From positions 1-44,329 of the forward strand of contig CAYFME010000011.1 of NCBI GenBank assembly GCA_964344145.1: a stretch of DNA of 44,329 nucleotides, read 5' to 3'. Origin of the DNA: JABJOE01 sp964344145. Its GTDB lineage: Bacteria > Patescibacteriota > Patescibacteriia > UBA9934. Every line of letters starts with the position of its first letter. The first letter of the stretch is position 1. Both the position numbers and the translations under genes were made by a program. Under the pieces are notes generated by a model. That model did no database searches. It worked only from the letters and a program-made list of their open reading frames with translations, and had not been told where the DNA came from. This document shows positions 27,598 through 35,269 of the stretch, in pieces.

Positions 27598-29817
27598 ATG
27601 GTTGAACAGAAAACGTTCACAACCAACGTTGGTGAGAAGGAGATCACCATCAAGACGGGCAAGTTTGCCCAGGCCGCAAACGGCACCTGCATGGTGCAGT
27701 GCGGCGACACCGTTGTCCTTGCGACCGCGGTTATGTCAGAAAAGCCACGACCGGGAATTCCGTTCTTCCCACTCATGGTCGACTTTGAGGAGAAACTCTA
27801 TGCGGCGGGCCGCATTAAGGGCTCACGATTCATCAAGCGCGAAGGTCGTCCAACGGACGAAGCCGTGCTCGTTGCGCGTTTCATCGACCGCGCCCTGCGC
27901 CCGCTCTTTGATAACCGCATCCGAAACGACGTGCAGGTCATCATCACCGTCCTCGCCTTTGATGGGGAGAACGATCCAGATCTTCTGGGACTTATCGGTG
28001 CGTCGTGTGCCTTGCACATCAGCGACATTCCTTGGAACGGACCAATCGGCATCACACGTGTGTCCAAAAAAGACGACGAGTGGATGCTCAACCCTTCCTA
28101 CGAGCAGCGCGCGGAGGCTGAGTTTGATCTTGACGTTGCTGGAACCAGTGAGAAAGCCATCATGATCGAGGCTCGTGCAAATGAGACGACCGAGGAAGTT
28201 ATGGCGGAGGCATTTGAACGCGGTCTTGGCGCTATCCAGCCAATCATTGATCTGATCGAGAAGATTCGATCCGAGGTTGGAAAGGAAAAACGCGACATGA
28301 TTAAGGTAGATGAACGTGCAGAGGAGCTTAAGAAGATGGCAACAGACTTTCTCACGCCGATCTTTGAAAAGCGCTGTATTGAACGTCCACTATTAAGCAA
28401 GCCTGAGATCAACGCCGCCAAAGCAGAGCTGAAAGAGCAGCTGATCGCTCATTTGACCGAGCAGGGAATTGACGAAGAAGAACATGGCATTGCTGCTGAC
28501 GTCATCTACGGACTGACACAAGACGTTGCGTCAAACCTGATCATCACGCAAGGAAAACGCGTTGACGGCCGAGCCCTAGACGAAATCCGTCCGCTGACCG
28601 GAGAGGTAAGTCTTCTCCCACGCGTGCACGGATCCGGACACTTCAACCGTGGAACAACGCAGGTCATGTCCATTTGTACACTTGGATCTCCTGGTGACGA
28701 GCAGACGCTCGATGGAATGGAAACGGTTGGGCAGAAGCGCTACATGCACCACTACAACTTCCCTCCATTCTCTGTTGGTGAGGCGAAGCCTCTTCGTGGA
28801 GCAAGCCGACGCGATATCGGACACGGAGCTCTCGCTGAGAAAGCGCTTGAGAGCATGCTTCCAGACAAGGCGGAGTTCCCATACACCGTACGAGTCGTCT
28901 CAGAGGTTCTCGACTCCAACGGTTCAAGCTCCATGGCATCTACCTGTGCCTCAACCTTAGCGTTGATGGACGCGGGTGTGCCAATCAAGGAGCCTGTTGC
29001 GGGAATCGCCATGGGCCTTGCAAGCAACGGCACAGATTGGAAAGTCATTACTGACCTTCAGGACATCGAAGACGGTGACGGAGGGATGGACTTCAAGATG
29101 ACAGGAACAAAGAATGGAATTACAGCCATCCAGATGGACACCAAGACCGATGGTCTGACCATGGAGATCATCCGACAAACGCTCACACAAGGAAAAGAAG
29201 CGCGTTTGCAAGTTTTGGACGTCATCACCGGAGCAATTGCGGAGCCGCGTCCCGAACTCTCAGCACACGCACCGCGCATTCTCACGCTCACGATTGATCC
29301 AGATAAAATCCGAGACGTTATTGGACCTGGTGGAAAGATGATCAACGAGATCATCGACAAAACCGGCGTCGACTCTATCGACATTGAGCAGGACGGATCT
29401 GTCTTTATCACCGCTCCAAACGGTGAGAGCGGAAACGCAGCGTACGAATGGGTGAACAACCTTACCCGCGACGTTGAGGCAGGGGAGACGTTCAACGATT
29501 GTAATGTGGAGCGCATCATGGACTTCGGTGCCTTCGTGAACATTCTGCCAGGAAAGGACGGGCTCGTGCATATCAGCGAACTTGCTCCATGGCGCGTCGG
29601 TAAAGTTGAAGATATCGTGAAACTTGGCGACAAGGTCAACGTAAAGGTGATCGAGGTCGACAGTATGGGACGCGTAAACCTCTCCATGAAACAGGCAGAG
29701 GGCAACGAATACACAGAAGAAATGAAAGCAAAGGCTCAACAGGCTCCACCGCCACGATCTGGAGGACGAAAGGGTGGACCGCCACGAGGCGGAAAGCGAC
29801 CACCACGCCGACCGTGA
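27598..29817 (+). CDS. pnp: Polyribonucleotide nucleotidyltransferase (PNPase)
   Basis: 739 aa from ATG 27598 (MVEQKTFTTNVGEKE). First RNase PH domain about 10-140 (SEKPRPGIPFFPLMVDFEEK, EGRPTDEAVLVARFIDRALR), a helical linker, and second RNase PH domain about 320-545 (LLPRVHGSGHFNRGTTQVMS, LDSNGSSSMASTCASTLALM). KH domain about 565-620 (VIGPGGKMINEIIDKTG), S1 domain about 630-700 (VNILPGKDGLVHISELAPWR), and a short Pro/Arg/Gly tail. It degrades RNA 3' to 5' phosphorolytically and can add tails. The in-frame upstream start (27550) lies inside the leader hairpin and was rejected. A terminator follows. Confidence 0.97.
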   Translation: MVEQKTFTTNVGEKEITIKTGKFAQAANGTCMVQCGDTVVLATAVMSEKPRPGIPFFPLMVDFEEKLYAAGRIKGSRFIKREGRPTDEAVLVARFIDRALRPLFDNRIRNDVQVIITVLAFDGENDPDLLGLIGASCALHISDIPWNGPIGITRVSKKDDEWMLNPSYEQRAEAEFDLDVAGTSEKAIMIEARANETTEEVMAEAFERGLGAIQPIIDLIEKIRSEVGKEKRDMIKVDERAEELKKMATDFLTPIFEKRCIERPLLSKPEINAAKAELKEQLIAHLTEQGIDEEEHGIAADVIYGLTQDVASNLIITQGKRVDGRALDEIRPLTGEVSLLPRVHGSGHFNRGTTQVMSICTLGSPGDEQTLDGMETVGQKRYMHHYNFPPFSVGEAKPLRGASRRDIGHGALAEKALESMLPDKAEFPYTVRVVSEVLDSNGSSSMASTCASTLALMDAGVPIKEPVAGIAMGLASNGTDWKVITDLQDIEDGDGGMDFKMTGTKNGITAIQMDTKTDGLTMEIIRQTLTQGKEARLQVLDVITGAIAEPRPELSAHAPRILTLTIDPDKIRDVIGPGGKMINEIIDKTGVDSIDIEQDGSVFITAPNGESGNAAYEWVNNLTRDVEAGETFNDCNVERIMDFGAFVNILPGKDGLVHISELAPWRVGKVEDIVKLGDKVNVKVIEVDSMGRVNLSMKQAEGNEYTEEMKAKAQQAPPPRSGGRKGGPPRGGKRPPRRP

Positions 29818-29831
29818 GTGATAGATAGAAT

Positions 29832-29862
29832 AAAACAGCCTTCGCATTGCGGAGGTTGTTTT
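29832..29862 (+). terminator. pnp terminator
   Basis: AAAACAGCCTTCGC/GCGGAGGTTGTTTT stem with an ATT loop, followed by GTTATT. Confidence 0.8.
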
Positions 29863-29866
29863 GTTA

Positions 29867-29895
29867 TTGACAGGGAGACTTTTCAATGCTATATT
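29867..29895 (+). promoter_or_regulatory. Promoter of the lipoprotein cassette gene
   Basis: TTGACA (29867-29872), 17 bp, TATATT (29890-29895). The -10 context ATGCTATATTGCTTCGTCG closely resembles that of the 98-aa cassette, ATGCTAGTCTGCCTCGTCG. Confidence 0.85.
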
Positions 29896-29930
29896 GCTTC
29901 GTCGCCTTCATCATCGACCGAGGAGTCACC

Positions 29931-30290
29931 ATGCGACATTTGATCCCTCTCCTGCTTCTTCTGGTCGCCTGTGGTGACAAGGACAAGCGAGCCGCTCGGC
30001 AGGAAGCCGACAAGCAGATGTGCGCCGAGGCCATCGAGAATGGCTGGGGTGCATCCCAGTTGGGCAACCCGCAGCAGACCTGCGAGAACAAGATGGGCGA
30101 GCTGCGTGGTGTGATCATGGGGAGCGTGGTCCAGGACGAAATCCGACCCTGCATCCACGGCGGAACCCCTCGCTTCTGCTGGGTCCAGTCGAACGACCAG
30201 TCCCTGAGGATCTGGTGGTCGATCCACAACCAGTACACGGTCCACCCGGACGATCGTGAGAACGTCGAGCGGCACATCACCCGGTTGTAG
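29931..30290 (+). CDS. GC-rich cassette gene: small lipoprotein
   Basis: 119 aa from ATG 29931, with AGGAG 5 nt upstream. The N-terminus MRHLIPLLLLLVACGDKDKR is a type II signal peptide with lipobox LVAC, so the mature protein starts at Cys14 and is lipid-anchored. lspA, which would process it, is in this window. The mature part of about 105 residues has four further cysteines (MCAEA, QTCEN, RPCIH, RFCWV), enough for two disulfides, plus a Trp-rich SLRIWWSIHNQYTV. No family is recognised. It has its own promoter and terminator and a codon use unlike pnp. A longer ORF from 29886 begins in the promoter and is not real. Confidence 0.75.
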   Translation: MRHLIPLLLLLVACGDKDKRAARQEADKQMCAEAIENGWGASQLGNPQQTCENKMGELRGVIMGSVVQDEIRPCIHGGTPRFCWVQSNDQSLRIWWSIHNQYTVHPDDRENVERHITRL

Positions 30291-30309
30291 GCGTTCTCCA
30301 GACATTCTC

Positions 30310-30343
30310 GCCGCCCCAGAAGCCTCCCGCTTCGGTGGGCGGC
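30310..30343 (+). terminator. Terminator of the lipoprotein cassette
   Basis: GCCGCCC (30310-30316) pairs with GGGCGGC (30337-30343). It is followed by TTCGTGCAT and at once by the next promoter's TTGACA. Confidence 0.8.
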
Positions 30344-30352
30344 TTCGTGCAT

Positions 30353-30381
30353 TTGACAAATGACCCATAAATCACTAGAAT
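30353..30381 (+). promoter_or_regulatory. Strong promoter of the ncRNA/tRNA-like locus
   Basis: TTGACA (30353-30358), 17 bp, TAGAAT (30376-30381). The predicted transcription start is about 30388. Confidence 0.85.
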
Positions 30382-30387
30382 TAACTT

Positions 30388-30610
30388 AGTTGGATGAGGT
30401 TCTTCACAGAACTCATTTCCGGTGTCACAAAAAGCTCCCTCGCGAAAGCGTTGGGTGTTTTTTGTCTCGGGTCATGGGCCCATGGAGGTAATGGCAACCT
30501 CATCCGACTTGACACCGGAAGAAACGAGTTCGATTCTCGTTGGGTCCACCAGGTAAACATCTGAGACCCGAGACCAGCCGGCCCGTCGACGCTCCGCGTA
30601 GGCGGGTTTG
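30388..30610 (+). ncRNA. Structured RNA with pseudoknot-type pairings enclosing a tRNA-like domain
   Basis: No ORF is convincing between 30291 and 30643. From the predicted 5' end, segment A GTTGGATGAGGTT (30389-30401) is complementary to AACCTCATCCGAC (30496-30508). Segment B TTCCGGTGTCA (30417-30427) is complementary to TGACACCGGAA (30510-30520). The order A-B-A'-B' means the pairs form a pseudoknot. Between them is a GAAA-capped hairpin with ACAAAAA/TTTTTTGT at its base (about 30426-30465). GTCTCGGGTC (30464-30473) and GACCCGAGAC (30565-30574) form a perfect stem enclosing the tRNA-like domain. A final CCCG...CGGG hairpin plus TTT (about 30581-30607) may terminate. It does not match tmRNA, RNase P RNA or SRP RNA signatures that I know. 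Confidence 0.6.
30476..30551 (+). tRNA. tRNA-like domain with irregular anticodon arm
   Basis: The acceptor GGGCCCA pairs with TGGGTCC (one G-U), A73 and CCA are encoded. The D-stem is GAGG/CCTC with GG in the loop. The T-arm ACGAG-TTCGATT-CTCGT is canonical. The anticodon arm TCCGA-CTTGACA-CCGGA closes with an A-C mismatch and would place TGA with C37; shifting the frame to read GAC (Val) loses the stem. So this is either a degenerate tRNA or a tRNA-like module of the surrounding RNA. Isotype not assignable. Confidence 0.5.
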
Positions 30611-30636
30611 GCGTTGTACGAACTTCAACATACAAT
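30608..30636 (+). promoter_or_regulatory. Promoter of the 408-aa anchored protein (leaderless)
   Basis: TTGGCG (30608-30613), 17 bp, TACAAT (30631-30636), ending 7 bp before the ATG at 30644. Confidence 0.65.
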
Positions 30637-30643
30637 GGGACCT

Positions 30644-31870
30644 ATGAATCGGCTCAATATCCCTTTGTCGAGCACACAGCGACCCGCAAAACGCCTGTTT
30701 GTACGCGTCGGGGTCGTTTTAGCGCTCATTCTTGTCGCTTGGCTCTTCGTTAGAGCCTATCTAACAGTTGATACCACAACTTGGCTGCGTCCGGTGTCGA
30801 GTGTATATAGCCTTCATTTGCCGATGAACCCTGGCTCAGTCGATCAACTCACACAAAACATGGGATCACAACCCCTGCTTGCTGGGAGCCCTTGGACGAT
30901 CGACCAATTGCCGCAATGGTGCGACCGCGCTTGTAGTATCCACCTAAATGAGGCCGGGTCTATTCATGCATTGAGTCTCGATGGGGAACTTGATGCTGCT
31001 GAGTCGGGCCAAATCCTTGCAACAGGGCTCATCATCAACGAAATCGATGGAAAAACCCTCATTTCTCAAACCTCGGAGTCGATTTCATCCTCCGAATCGA
31101 GCATAAACCTGCCATTTCGCCTTCTTTTCCCTTGGAACGACGCCGTTTTCTACGATCACCTACAAGATCAGCGGGCCAGCGTTCGCATAAATGATCGTGG
31201 AATGGCCATCTTAGCGGCATTTGCGCTTGAAGAGCCCCATCAGGTCGTCTTTTCTGAAAACTCACAGGTTCTCGCGCAGATGTCGTTTACACCAGATAAC
31301 ACCCCGTATCCTCTCAACGGACTCACTCTCCATGAGTCCTTTCAGTCACTATTGAACTCTATCGCCGGCTCTCCCATCTCACTATCTCTGGCACAGCTCG
31401 ACAATCGACTAATCTTCTCAATACAGCTTCCCGTCGTTCTAGATCAACAAGAAGCAGCAACGTTAAGCAGGGAACTGATCAAACCAAGTAGTTTGTCTAC
31501 TCTAGAGTGGACAATAGATGATGGCACAACAATCGATGAAATTAGGTTCGATGACAGTACTATTGCTGTAGAAACCAGCTCGGATGGAGAGACATACTAC
31601 ATGGAAGTATCCAATGAGCTAGGTGAGACAGTCCTTCGACTAACACAGACCCCGGAAAACCTCCTTATATCAAACACGGAAATTTCGCTAACACAAAGCG
31701 AAAATGACGAATCATCCTGCTTAAGAAACGCACGAACATTCATCCGTCCGGGCGATCTAATTGATCTACTGGAACAATCAGATACGATCTCTGCTCGAAA
31801 AGCGCTACCTCTGTTCACCTCATTCAGCGAAATAGGATTTACTTCATCAAAAGCCATGATGTGTTGGTAG
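30644..31870 (+). CDS. Membrane-anchored protein of unknown function
   Basis: 408 aa from ATG 30644 (MNRLNIPLSSTQRP). One N-terminal transmembrane helix (VRVGVVLALILVAWLFVRAY, about 20-40) is followed by a large extracytoplasmic region rich in Ser/Leu/Thr. This region has two Cys pairs (WCDRACSI near residue 95; SCLRN and the terminal MMCW). No known domain is recognised. The overall look resembles CPR proteins annotated as DUF-type membrane-anchored or chaperone-like proteins, but I cannot assign it. The start was chosen over an upstream in-frame one because the -10 box lies between them. A terminator follows at 31958. Confidence 0.6.
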   Translation: MNRLNIPLSSTQRPAKRLFVRVGVVLALILVAWLFVRAYLTVDTTTWLRPVSSVYSLHLPMNPGSVDQLTQNMGSQPLLAGSPWTIDQLPQWCDRACSIHLNEAGSIHALSLDGELDAAESGQILATGLIINEIDGKTLISQTSESISSSESSINLPFRLLFPWNDAVFYDHLQDQRASVRINDRGMAILAAFALEEPHQVVFSENSQVLAQMSFTPDNTPYPLNGLTLHESFQSLLNSIAGSPISLSLAQLDNRLIFSIQLPVVLDQQEAATLSRELIKPSSLSTLEWTIDDGTTIDEIRFDDSTIAVETSSDGETYYMEVSNELGETVLRLTQTPENLLISNTEISLTQSENDESSCLRNARTFIRPGDLIDLLEQSDTISARKALPLFTSFSEIGFTSSKAMMCW

Positions 31871-31879
31871 GGAATAGTT

Positions 31880-31951
31880 TGTGGATAAAATGCTAATTAT
31901 CCAAAAGTTATCCACAGTGAATAGATTCATTTCATAATAAATTTATCCACA
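31880..31951. other. Cluster of DnaA-box-like sites
   Basis: Three perfect 9-mers: TGTGGATAA at 31880-31888, TTATCCACA at 31908-31916 and 31943-31951. A degenerate TTATCCAAA lies at 31897-31905. All are in AT-rich DNA after the 408-aa gene and before its terminator. It could be a replication-control site or origin element; no dnaA gene is in the window. Confidence 0.55.
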
Positions 31952-31957
31952 TATACG

Positions 31958-31985
31958 AAAGAGCCAATAAATAAAGGCTCTTTTT
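31958..31985 (+). terminator. Terminator after the 408-aa gene
   Basis: AAAGAGCC/GGCTCTTT stem with an AT-rich loop and a T-run. Confidence 0.8.
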
Positions 31986-31988
31986 GCG

Positions 31989-32017
31989 TTGACAATTTGT
32001 GTTCAACTGAATACAAT
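31989..32017 (+). promoter_or_regulatory. Strong promoter of the 390-nt structured RNA
   Basis: TTGACA (31989-31994), 17 bp, TACAAT (32012-32017). Predicted start about 32024. Confidence 0.85.
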
Positions 32018-32023
32018 TATTAC

Positions 32024-32415
32024 ACAGTCGAGACACAAATCGGCGACAGCACCTTCTACAACACCCGTTACCTGATCTCCGATCAGGTAGACAAAGGGGA
32101 AGTTTCCCGAAGGCCCACTTCTTCGGGAGACAGCTCCACCGCTGTGCTGTACTTTAATCCGTTTCTTTGGGGGAAAGCGGATGAAGGATGCGGCGACTCT
32201 GATGCCCGAACATATCAGAAGAGCCACAGTATGGTAGAGCGGTTCGTCCTTTCGACCAGTTGTTGGTTGACGCCGACGGATGTCGAGTCTTGCCCATATC
32301 AAGAATATGGCCAGAACCCGACATCCGGAACGGTGTCCCGACCCTGGGACTCGTAGGGGCACGATTGCTCCAGGATGTAATCTTACATCAGCCTGTCGAG
32401 CTACTGTGCCCCTCT
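32024..32415 (+). ncRNA. Highly structured non-coding RNA of about 390 nt, family unknown
   Basis: A chain of stable hairpins runs through the whole stretch: ACCTGATC/GATCAGGT (32070-32088), TCCCGAAG/CTTCGGGA (32105-32128), ACAGC/GCTGT (32130-32145), ATCCG/CGGAT (32157-32182) and TCTGAT/ATCAGA (32198-32219). Then come CGGATGTCG/CGACATCCG with CCATAT/ATATGG inside (32277-32327) and GTCCC/GGGAC (32335-32350). The last is a four-part stem closed by GGGGCAC/GTGCCCC (32356-32412), containing GCTC/GAGC, AGG/CCT and GATGTAA/TTACATC. The 119-aa frames on either strand have no protein-like features. I cannot match RNase P, tmRNA, 6S or SRP RNA cores, although size and isolation would fit an RNA of that class. 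Confidence 0.65.
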
Positions 32416-32440
32416 TTGGTTTGCTAAAAACAGTCTAACA

Positions 32441-32470
32441 TTGTATAAACCCGCTACTTTCGTGTACAAT
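32441..32470 (+). promoter_or_regulatory. Promoter of the DksA/TraR-like gene and lspA
   Basis: TTGTAT (32441-32446), 18 bp, TACAAT (32465-32470). The leader is about 15 nt with no SD. Confidence 0.6.
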
Positions 32471-32491
32471 TGATCCATCTTATTTTCCTAT

Positions 32492-32866
32492 ATGAACGAC
32501 GCTTTTGTTACAGAAATGAAGGAGAGGCTCGAAGCCGAGAAGGCACGTCTCCGGAAGGATCTGGGTGGTTTTGCTGCTCCTGATGCAAAGTCAAAAGACG
32601 GAAACTACACCACAACCTACCAAGATTTTGGCGATGACGAGGACGAAAACGCTAATGAAGTCGCTGCCTACAGCAATAACCTTCCTTTGGAAAACGAGCT
32701 TGAAAAGGAGCTGCGCGACGTAAACAATGCTCTCAAGCGCATTGAGGACGGCGGCTACGGTGTGTGCAAATACTGCGACTCTGACATTCAAGAAAATCGA
32801 CTTCGTGCGCGACCAACGGCTGGATCCTGCGTTGCCTGCAAAAAGACACTCACCCAAGAGGTGTAG
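32492..32866 (+). CDS. DksA/TraR-family zinc-finger protein
   Basis: 124 aa. A helical hairpin N-terminus (MKERLEAEKARLRKDLGGF) is followed by LEKELRDVNNALKRIEDGGY and the C4 zinc finger GVCKYCDSDIQENRLRARPT...SCVACK (Cys-X2-Cys, X17, Cys-X2-Cys). Family members bind RNA polymerase in its secondary channel and modulate transcription initiation, often with ppGpp. The acidic tip that DksA uses is not obvious, so a direct DksA role is uncertain. Its stop abuts the lspA ATG, so the two form an operon, a common CPR arrangement. Confidence 0.88.
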   Translation: MNDAFVTEMKERLEAEKARLRKDLGGFAAPDAKSKDGNYTTTYQDFGDDEDENANEVAAYSNNLPLENELEKELRDVNNALKRIEDGGYGVCKYCDSDIQENRLRARPTAGSCVACKKTLTQEV

Positions 32867-33310
32867 ATGAGTAAAGCAAAGGCCAAAACGATCACAGCGT
32901 TCGCCGGACTCATTGTCCTGCTCGACTGGGTCCTCAAGGCGTACGCCATCAAGCGACTCCCGCAAACCGGGAGTCGTGGTCGTTTGGTCGACTTCATTCT
33001 GCACAAAAACCCAGGCATTGCCTTTGATATCCCCATTTCGCTCTGGATTATCGCGCCACTGACCGTCATCGTGTGCATCTGGCTCCTCTGGATCTCGCAC
33101 AAACACTGGCAAACTAAACGAGCCGTGAGCACCTCGGCCAACGTCGTGGTCATTGGTGCGATTGGCAATCTCGCCGACCGTCTCATCAATGGCTTCACCA
33201 CCGATTACATCCTTTTGTTCGGCCGAAGCGCCATCAACTTGGCCGACATCCTCATTGTCGCCGGCATCCTGGCCCTGCTGTGGTATACTAGAGACACAAG
33301 GACGAGCTAA
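32867..33310 (+). CDS. lspA: Lipoprotein signal peptidase II
   Basis: 147 aa with four transmembrane helices. Catalytic aspartates sit in the usual motifs GAIGNLADRLINGFTTDYI and AINLADILIVAG, and FILHKNPGIAFDIP matches the conserved NxGxAF segment. It removes signal peptides from prolipoproteins in the cytoplasmic membrane, such as the lipoprotein encoded at 29931. The ATG directly follows the stop of the DksA-like gene. A TATACT -10 box near its end (about 33283-33288) probably drives comM. Confidence 0.93.
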   Translation: MSKAKAKTITAFAGLIVLLDWVLKAYAIKRLPQTGSRGRLVDFILHKNPGIAFDIPISLWIIAPLTVIVCIWLLWISHKHWQTKRAVSTSANVVVIGAIGNLADRLINGFTTDYILLFGRSAINLADILIVAGILALLWYTRDTRTS

Positions 33311-33336
33311 ATCAGAACTCCCCAAATACACATCGT

Positions 33337-34848
33337 ATGGGGAATTCTTTTATTTTCTCTTGCGCGCACCGCGGCCTTGAAAGTACGCGGGTGCGCGTTG
33401 AGGCAGACATTGCCAATGGTCTGCCAAAATTCACAATTGTTGGACTGCCAGATGCAGCGATCAGTGAGGCACGTGAACGAGTACGCGCAGCGATCAAAAA
33501 CAGCGGATTCGCGTTTCCAAGAACACGCGTGACCGTCAATCTTGCACCTGCGTCTATTAAGAAACAAGGGCCGATGTATGACCTGGCGATCGCCATGGCG
33601 ATTTTGCGCGCCGGTGGGCAGATCACCACCCCCGATGCACTTGATGACCTGCTTGTTGTGGGGGAGTTGGCGTTAGACGGGAAGCTTCGAGGCGTACGCG
33701 GCGTCCTTCTTGCCGCAACGTTGGCAAAAGAGCTCGGTGTGACCGGTCTTGTTGTACCAGCAAAGAATGCCGATGAGGCATCGCACGTCGACGGACTCAC
33801 CATTCATCCAATCAACTCATTGCACGAGCTCGTGTTCTCGCTCAACGAAGATACGTTGCCGACGTACGCACGGCCGAAACGATCCAAGACCGTCGTCGAG
33901 CACGCTCGAGACTTTCGCGAGATCAAAGGACAAGAGCAAGCGAAGCGCGCACTGACGATTGCCGCCGCCGGAGGGCACAACCTCTTTATGAGCGGTCCGC
34001 CCGGGGCAGGCAAGACGATGATGGCTCGCGCACTGCCCTCGATCTTGCCACCCATGAGCATGCAAGAGTCCCTGGCGGTCACCAAAATCCATTCTATCGC
34101 CGGGACTTTACGAACCCGAGACGGACTTATTCGTACCCGACCCTTCCGCCGCCCCCACCACACGAGCTCACACATCGCCATCATCGGCGGCGGGTCTACA
34201 CCGCGGCCTGGCGAGATCACGCTCGCGCACCACGGTGTACTCTTCCTGGACGAATTCCCGGAATTTGGTCGCAAGGCTATCGAGAATCTCCGCCAACCGT
34301 TGGAAGATGGGGAAGTGACGATCGTACGCGCTGCAGGATCAGTAACCTATCCGGCACAGTTCATGCTCATCGCCGCATCCAATCCGTGCCCGTGCGGCTT
34401 TGCCACTGACCCAACGCACGGATGCGAGTGTCGTCCTGTGCAACTGCGACGTTACCAGGAACGCTGCTCGGGCCCCATCATGGATCGATTCGACTTGTTT
34501 ATAGAAGTCCCGCGCGTTGAGACCAAGCATCTCACCGACTTGCCAACAGGAACAAGCTCGCAGGAGATGCGCGAGCTGGTCTGTACCGCTCGTGATATTC
34601 AGCTCAAACGCAACGTCTCCTTAGGCGTGCTCTACAACCAACAGCTACAACCAAAGGCCATTCGTGAAGTCTGCACGATAGACAAAGAGGGAACCACGTT
34701 TATGAAAAAAGCAACAGACGCCTTGCATCTGTCTGCTCGTGCCTATACACGCGTCTTGAAAGTCTCCCGCACCATCGCCGACCTCGCCGGATCCTCCGAC
34801 ATCACCGTCGAACATCTCAGCGAGGCAATTCAGTATAGGCAAGCATAG
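33337..34848 (+). CDS. comM: ComM/YifB family AAA+ ATPase (Mg-chelatase-like)
   Basis: 503 aa. The N-terminal Lon-protease-like fold (about 1-170, PKFTIVGLPDAAISEARERV, NLAPASIKKQGPMYDLAIAM) is followed by the AAA+ core. This has Walker A (SGPPGAGKTMMARALPSIL), a long insertion with RPFRRPHHTSSHIAIIGGG, Walker B (HHGVLFLDEFPEF), a CNPCPCG-type segment with DPTHGCECRPVQLRRYQERC, and the C-terminal lid ARAYTRVLKVSRTIADLAGS. ComM is a hexameric helicase that extends branch migration during natural transformation, which fits DNA uptake in CPR. The start codon lies in a small hairpin (see findings). Confidence 0.95.
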   Translation: MGNSFIFSCAHRGLESTRVRVEADIANGLPKFTIVGLPDAAISEARERVRAAIKNSGFAFPRTRVTVNLAPASIKKQGPMYDLAIAMAILRAGGQITTPDALDDLLVVGELALDGKLRGVRGVLLAATLAKELGVTGLVVPAKNADEASHVDGLTIHPINSLHELVFSLNEDTLPTYARPKRSKTVVEHARDFREIKGQEQAKRALTIAAAGGHNLFMSGPPGAGKTMMARALPSILPPMSMQESLAVTKIHSIAGTLRTRDGLIRTRPFRRPHHTSSHIAIIGGGSTPRPGEITLAHHGVLFLDEFPEFGRKAIENLRQPLEDGEVTIVRAAGSVTYPAQFMLIAASNPCPCGFATDPTHGCECRPVQLRRYQERCSGPIMDRFDLFIEVPRVETKHLTDLPTGTSSQEMRELVCTARDIQLKRNVSLGVLYNQQLQPKAIREVCTIDKEGTTFMKKATDALHLSARAYTRVLKVSRTIADLAGSSDITVEHLSEAIQYRQA

Positions 34849-34858
34849 CAGGTACGCT

Positions 34859-35266
34859 ATGCGCAGATACAAAACACGGGTCAGAAAATTATCAGGATCG
34901 AATGCTCGCGAAGTACGCAGACAGGCATATAGTTACTACATGGCAATCAAGAGGAGATCGAAGCGTCGCCCATATGTCCGGTCGAGGTATTTTCAGGGCG
35001 ATAAGATATTTCTTACGTTATTTTGGGATCACCTCTACGACAAACCAAACTGGCGAGACAGAACCCGCCGACTCAAACTCTTCGCATGCGCTATTGAACT
35101 GATTAAAAGAAGTGCGCTTGAACCTACTAGCAAATCAAATCCAAATGCATCCAATGAAACGCTTCACCGATTCTATGGGCTGACAAGGGATAACGAGCCG
35201 TTTTGTGTACAGATAAAAGAGGCCGGCAACGGACAAAAATTTCTGATGTCTGTATTCGACGCATAA
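34859..35266 (+). CDS. Small basic protein, possibly RelE/PBECR-type nuclease-like
   Basis: 135 aa, strongly basic N-terminus (MRRYKTRVRKLSGSNAREVR), then KIFLTLFWDHLYDKPNWRDR, a helix RRLKLFACAIELIKRSALEP, and a C-terminal sheet HRFYGLTRDNEPFCVQIKEA ending FLMSVFDA. The terminal pattern (strand, fVQIKE, SVF) recalls the compact Barnase/EndoU/ColicinE5/RelE-like (PBECR) nuclease folds of mobile elements, but this is a resemblance only. It starts 10 bp after comM and is followed by a terminator. No antitoxin-like partner is adjacent. Confidence 0.5.
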   Translation: MRRYKTRVRKLSGSNAREVRRQAYSYYMAIKRRSKRRPYVRSRYFQGDKIFLTLFWDHLYDKPNWRDRTRRLKLFACAIELIKRSALEPTSKSNPNASNETLHRFYGLTRDNEPFCVQIKEAGNGQKFLMSVFDA

Positions 35267-35269
35267 AAG

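Noticed and set aside
30476..30551. A normal tRNA-Gln, tRNA-Ser or tRNA-Val
   Set aside because: The anticodon arm cannot give a paired stem together with a standard loop for any of these, and the variable loop is short, which excludes Ser.
31997..32362. 119-aa ORFs on both strands
   Set aside because: No protein-like composition or start signals, and the interval is filled by perfect hairpins downstream of a strong promoter, so an RNA is more likely.
30388..32415. tmRNA, RNase P RNA or SRP RNA at the two ncRNA loci
   Set aside because: No tag-peptide frame with tmRNA ends, no GAGGAAAGUCC/ACAGAA core of RNase P, and no GGAAGCAG-type SRP loop could be found by eye.
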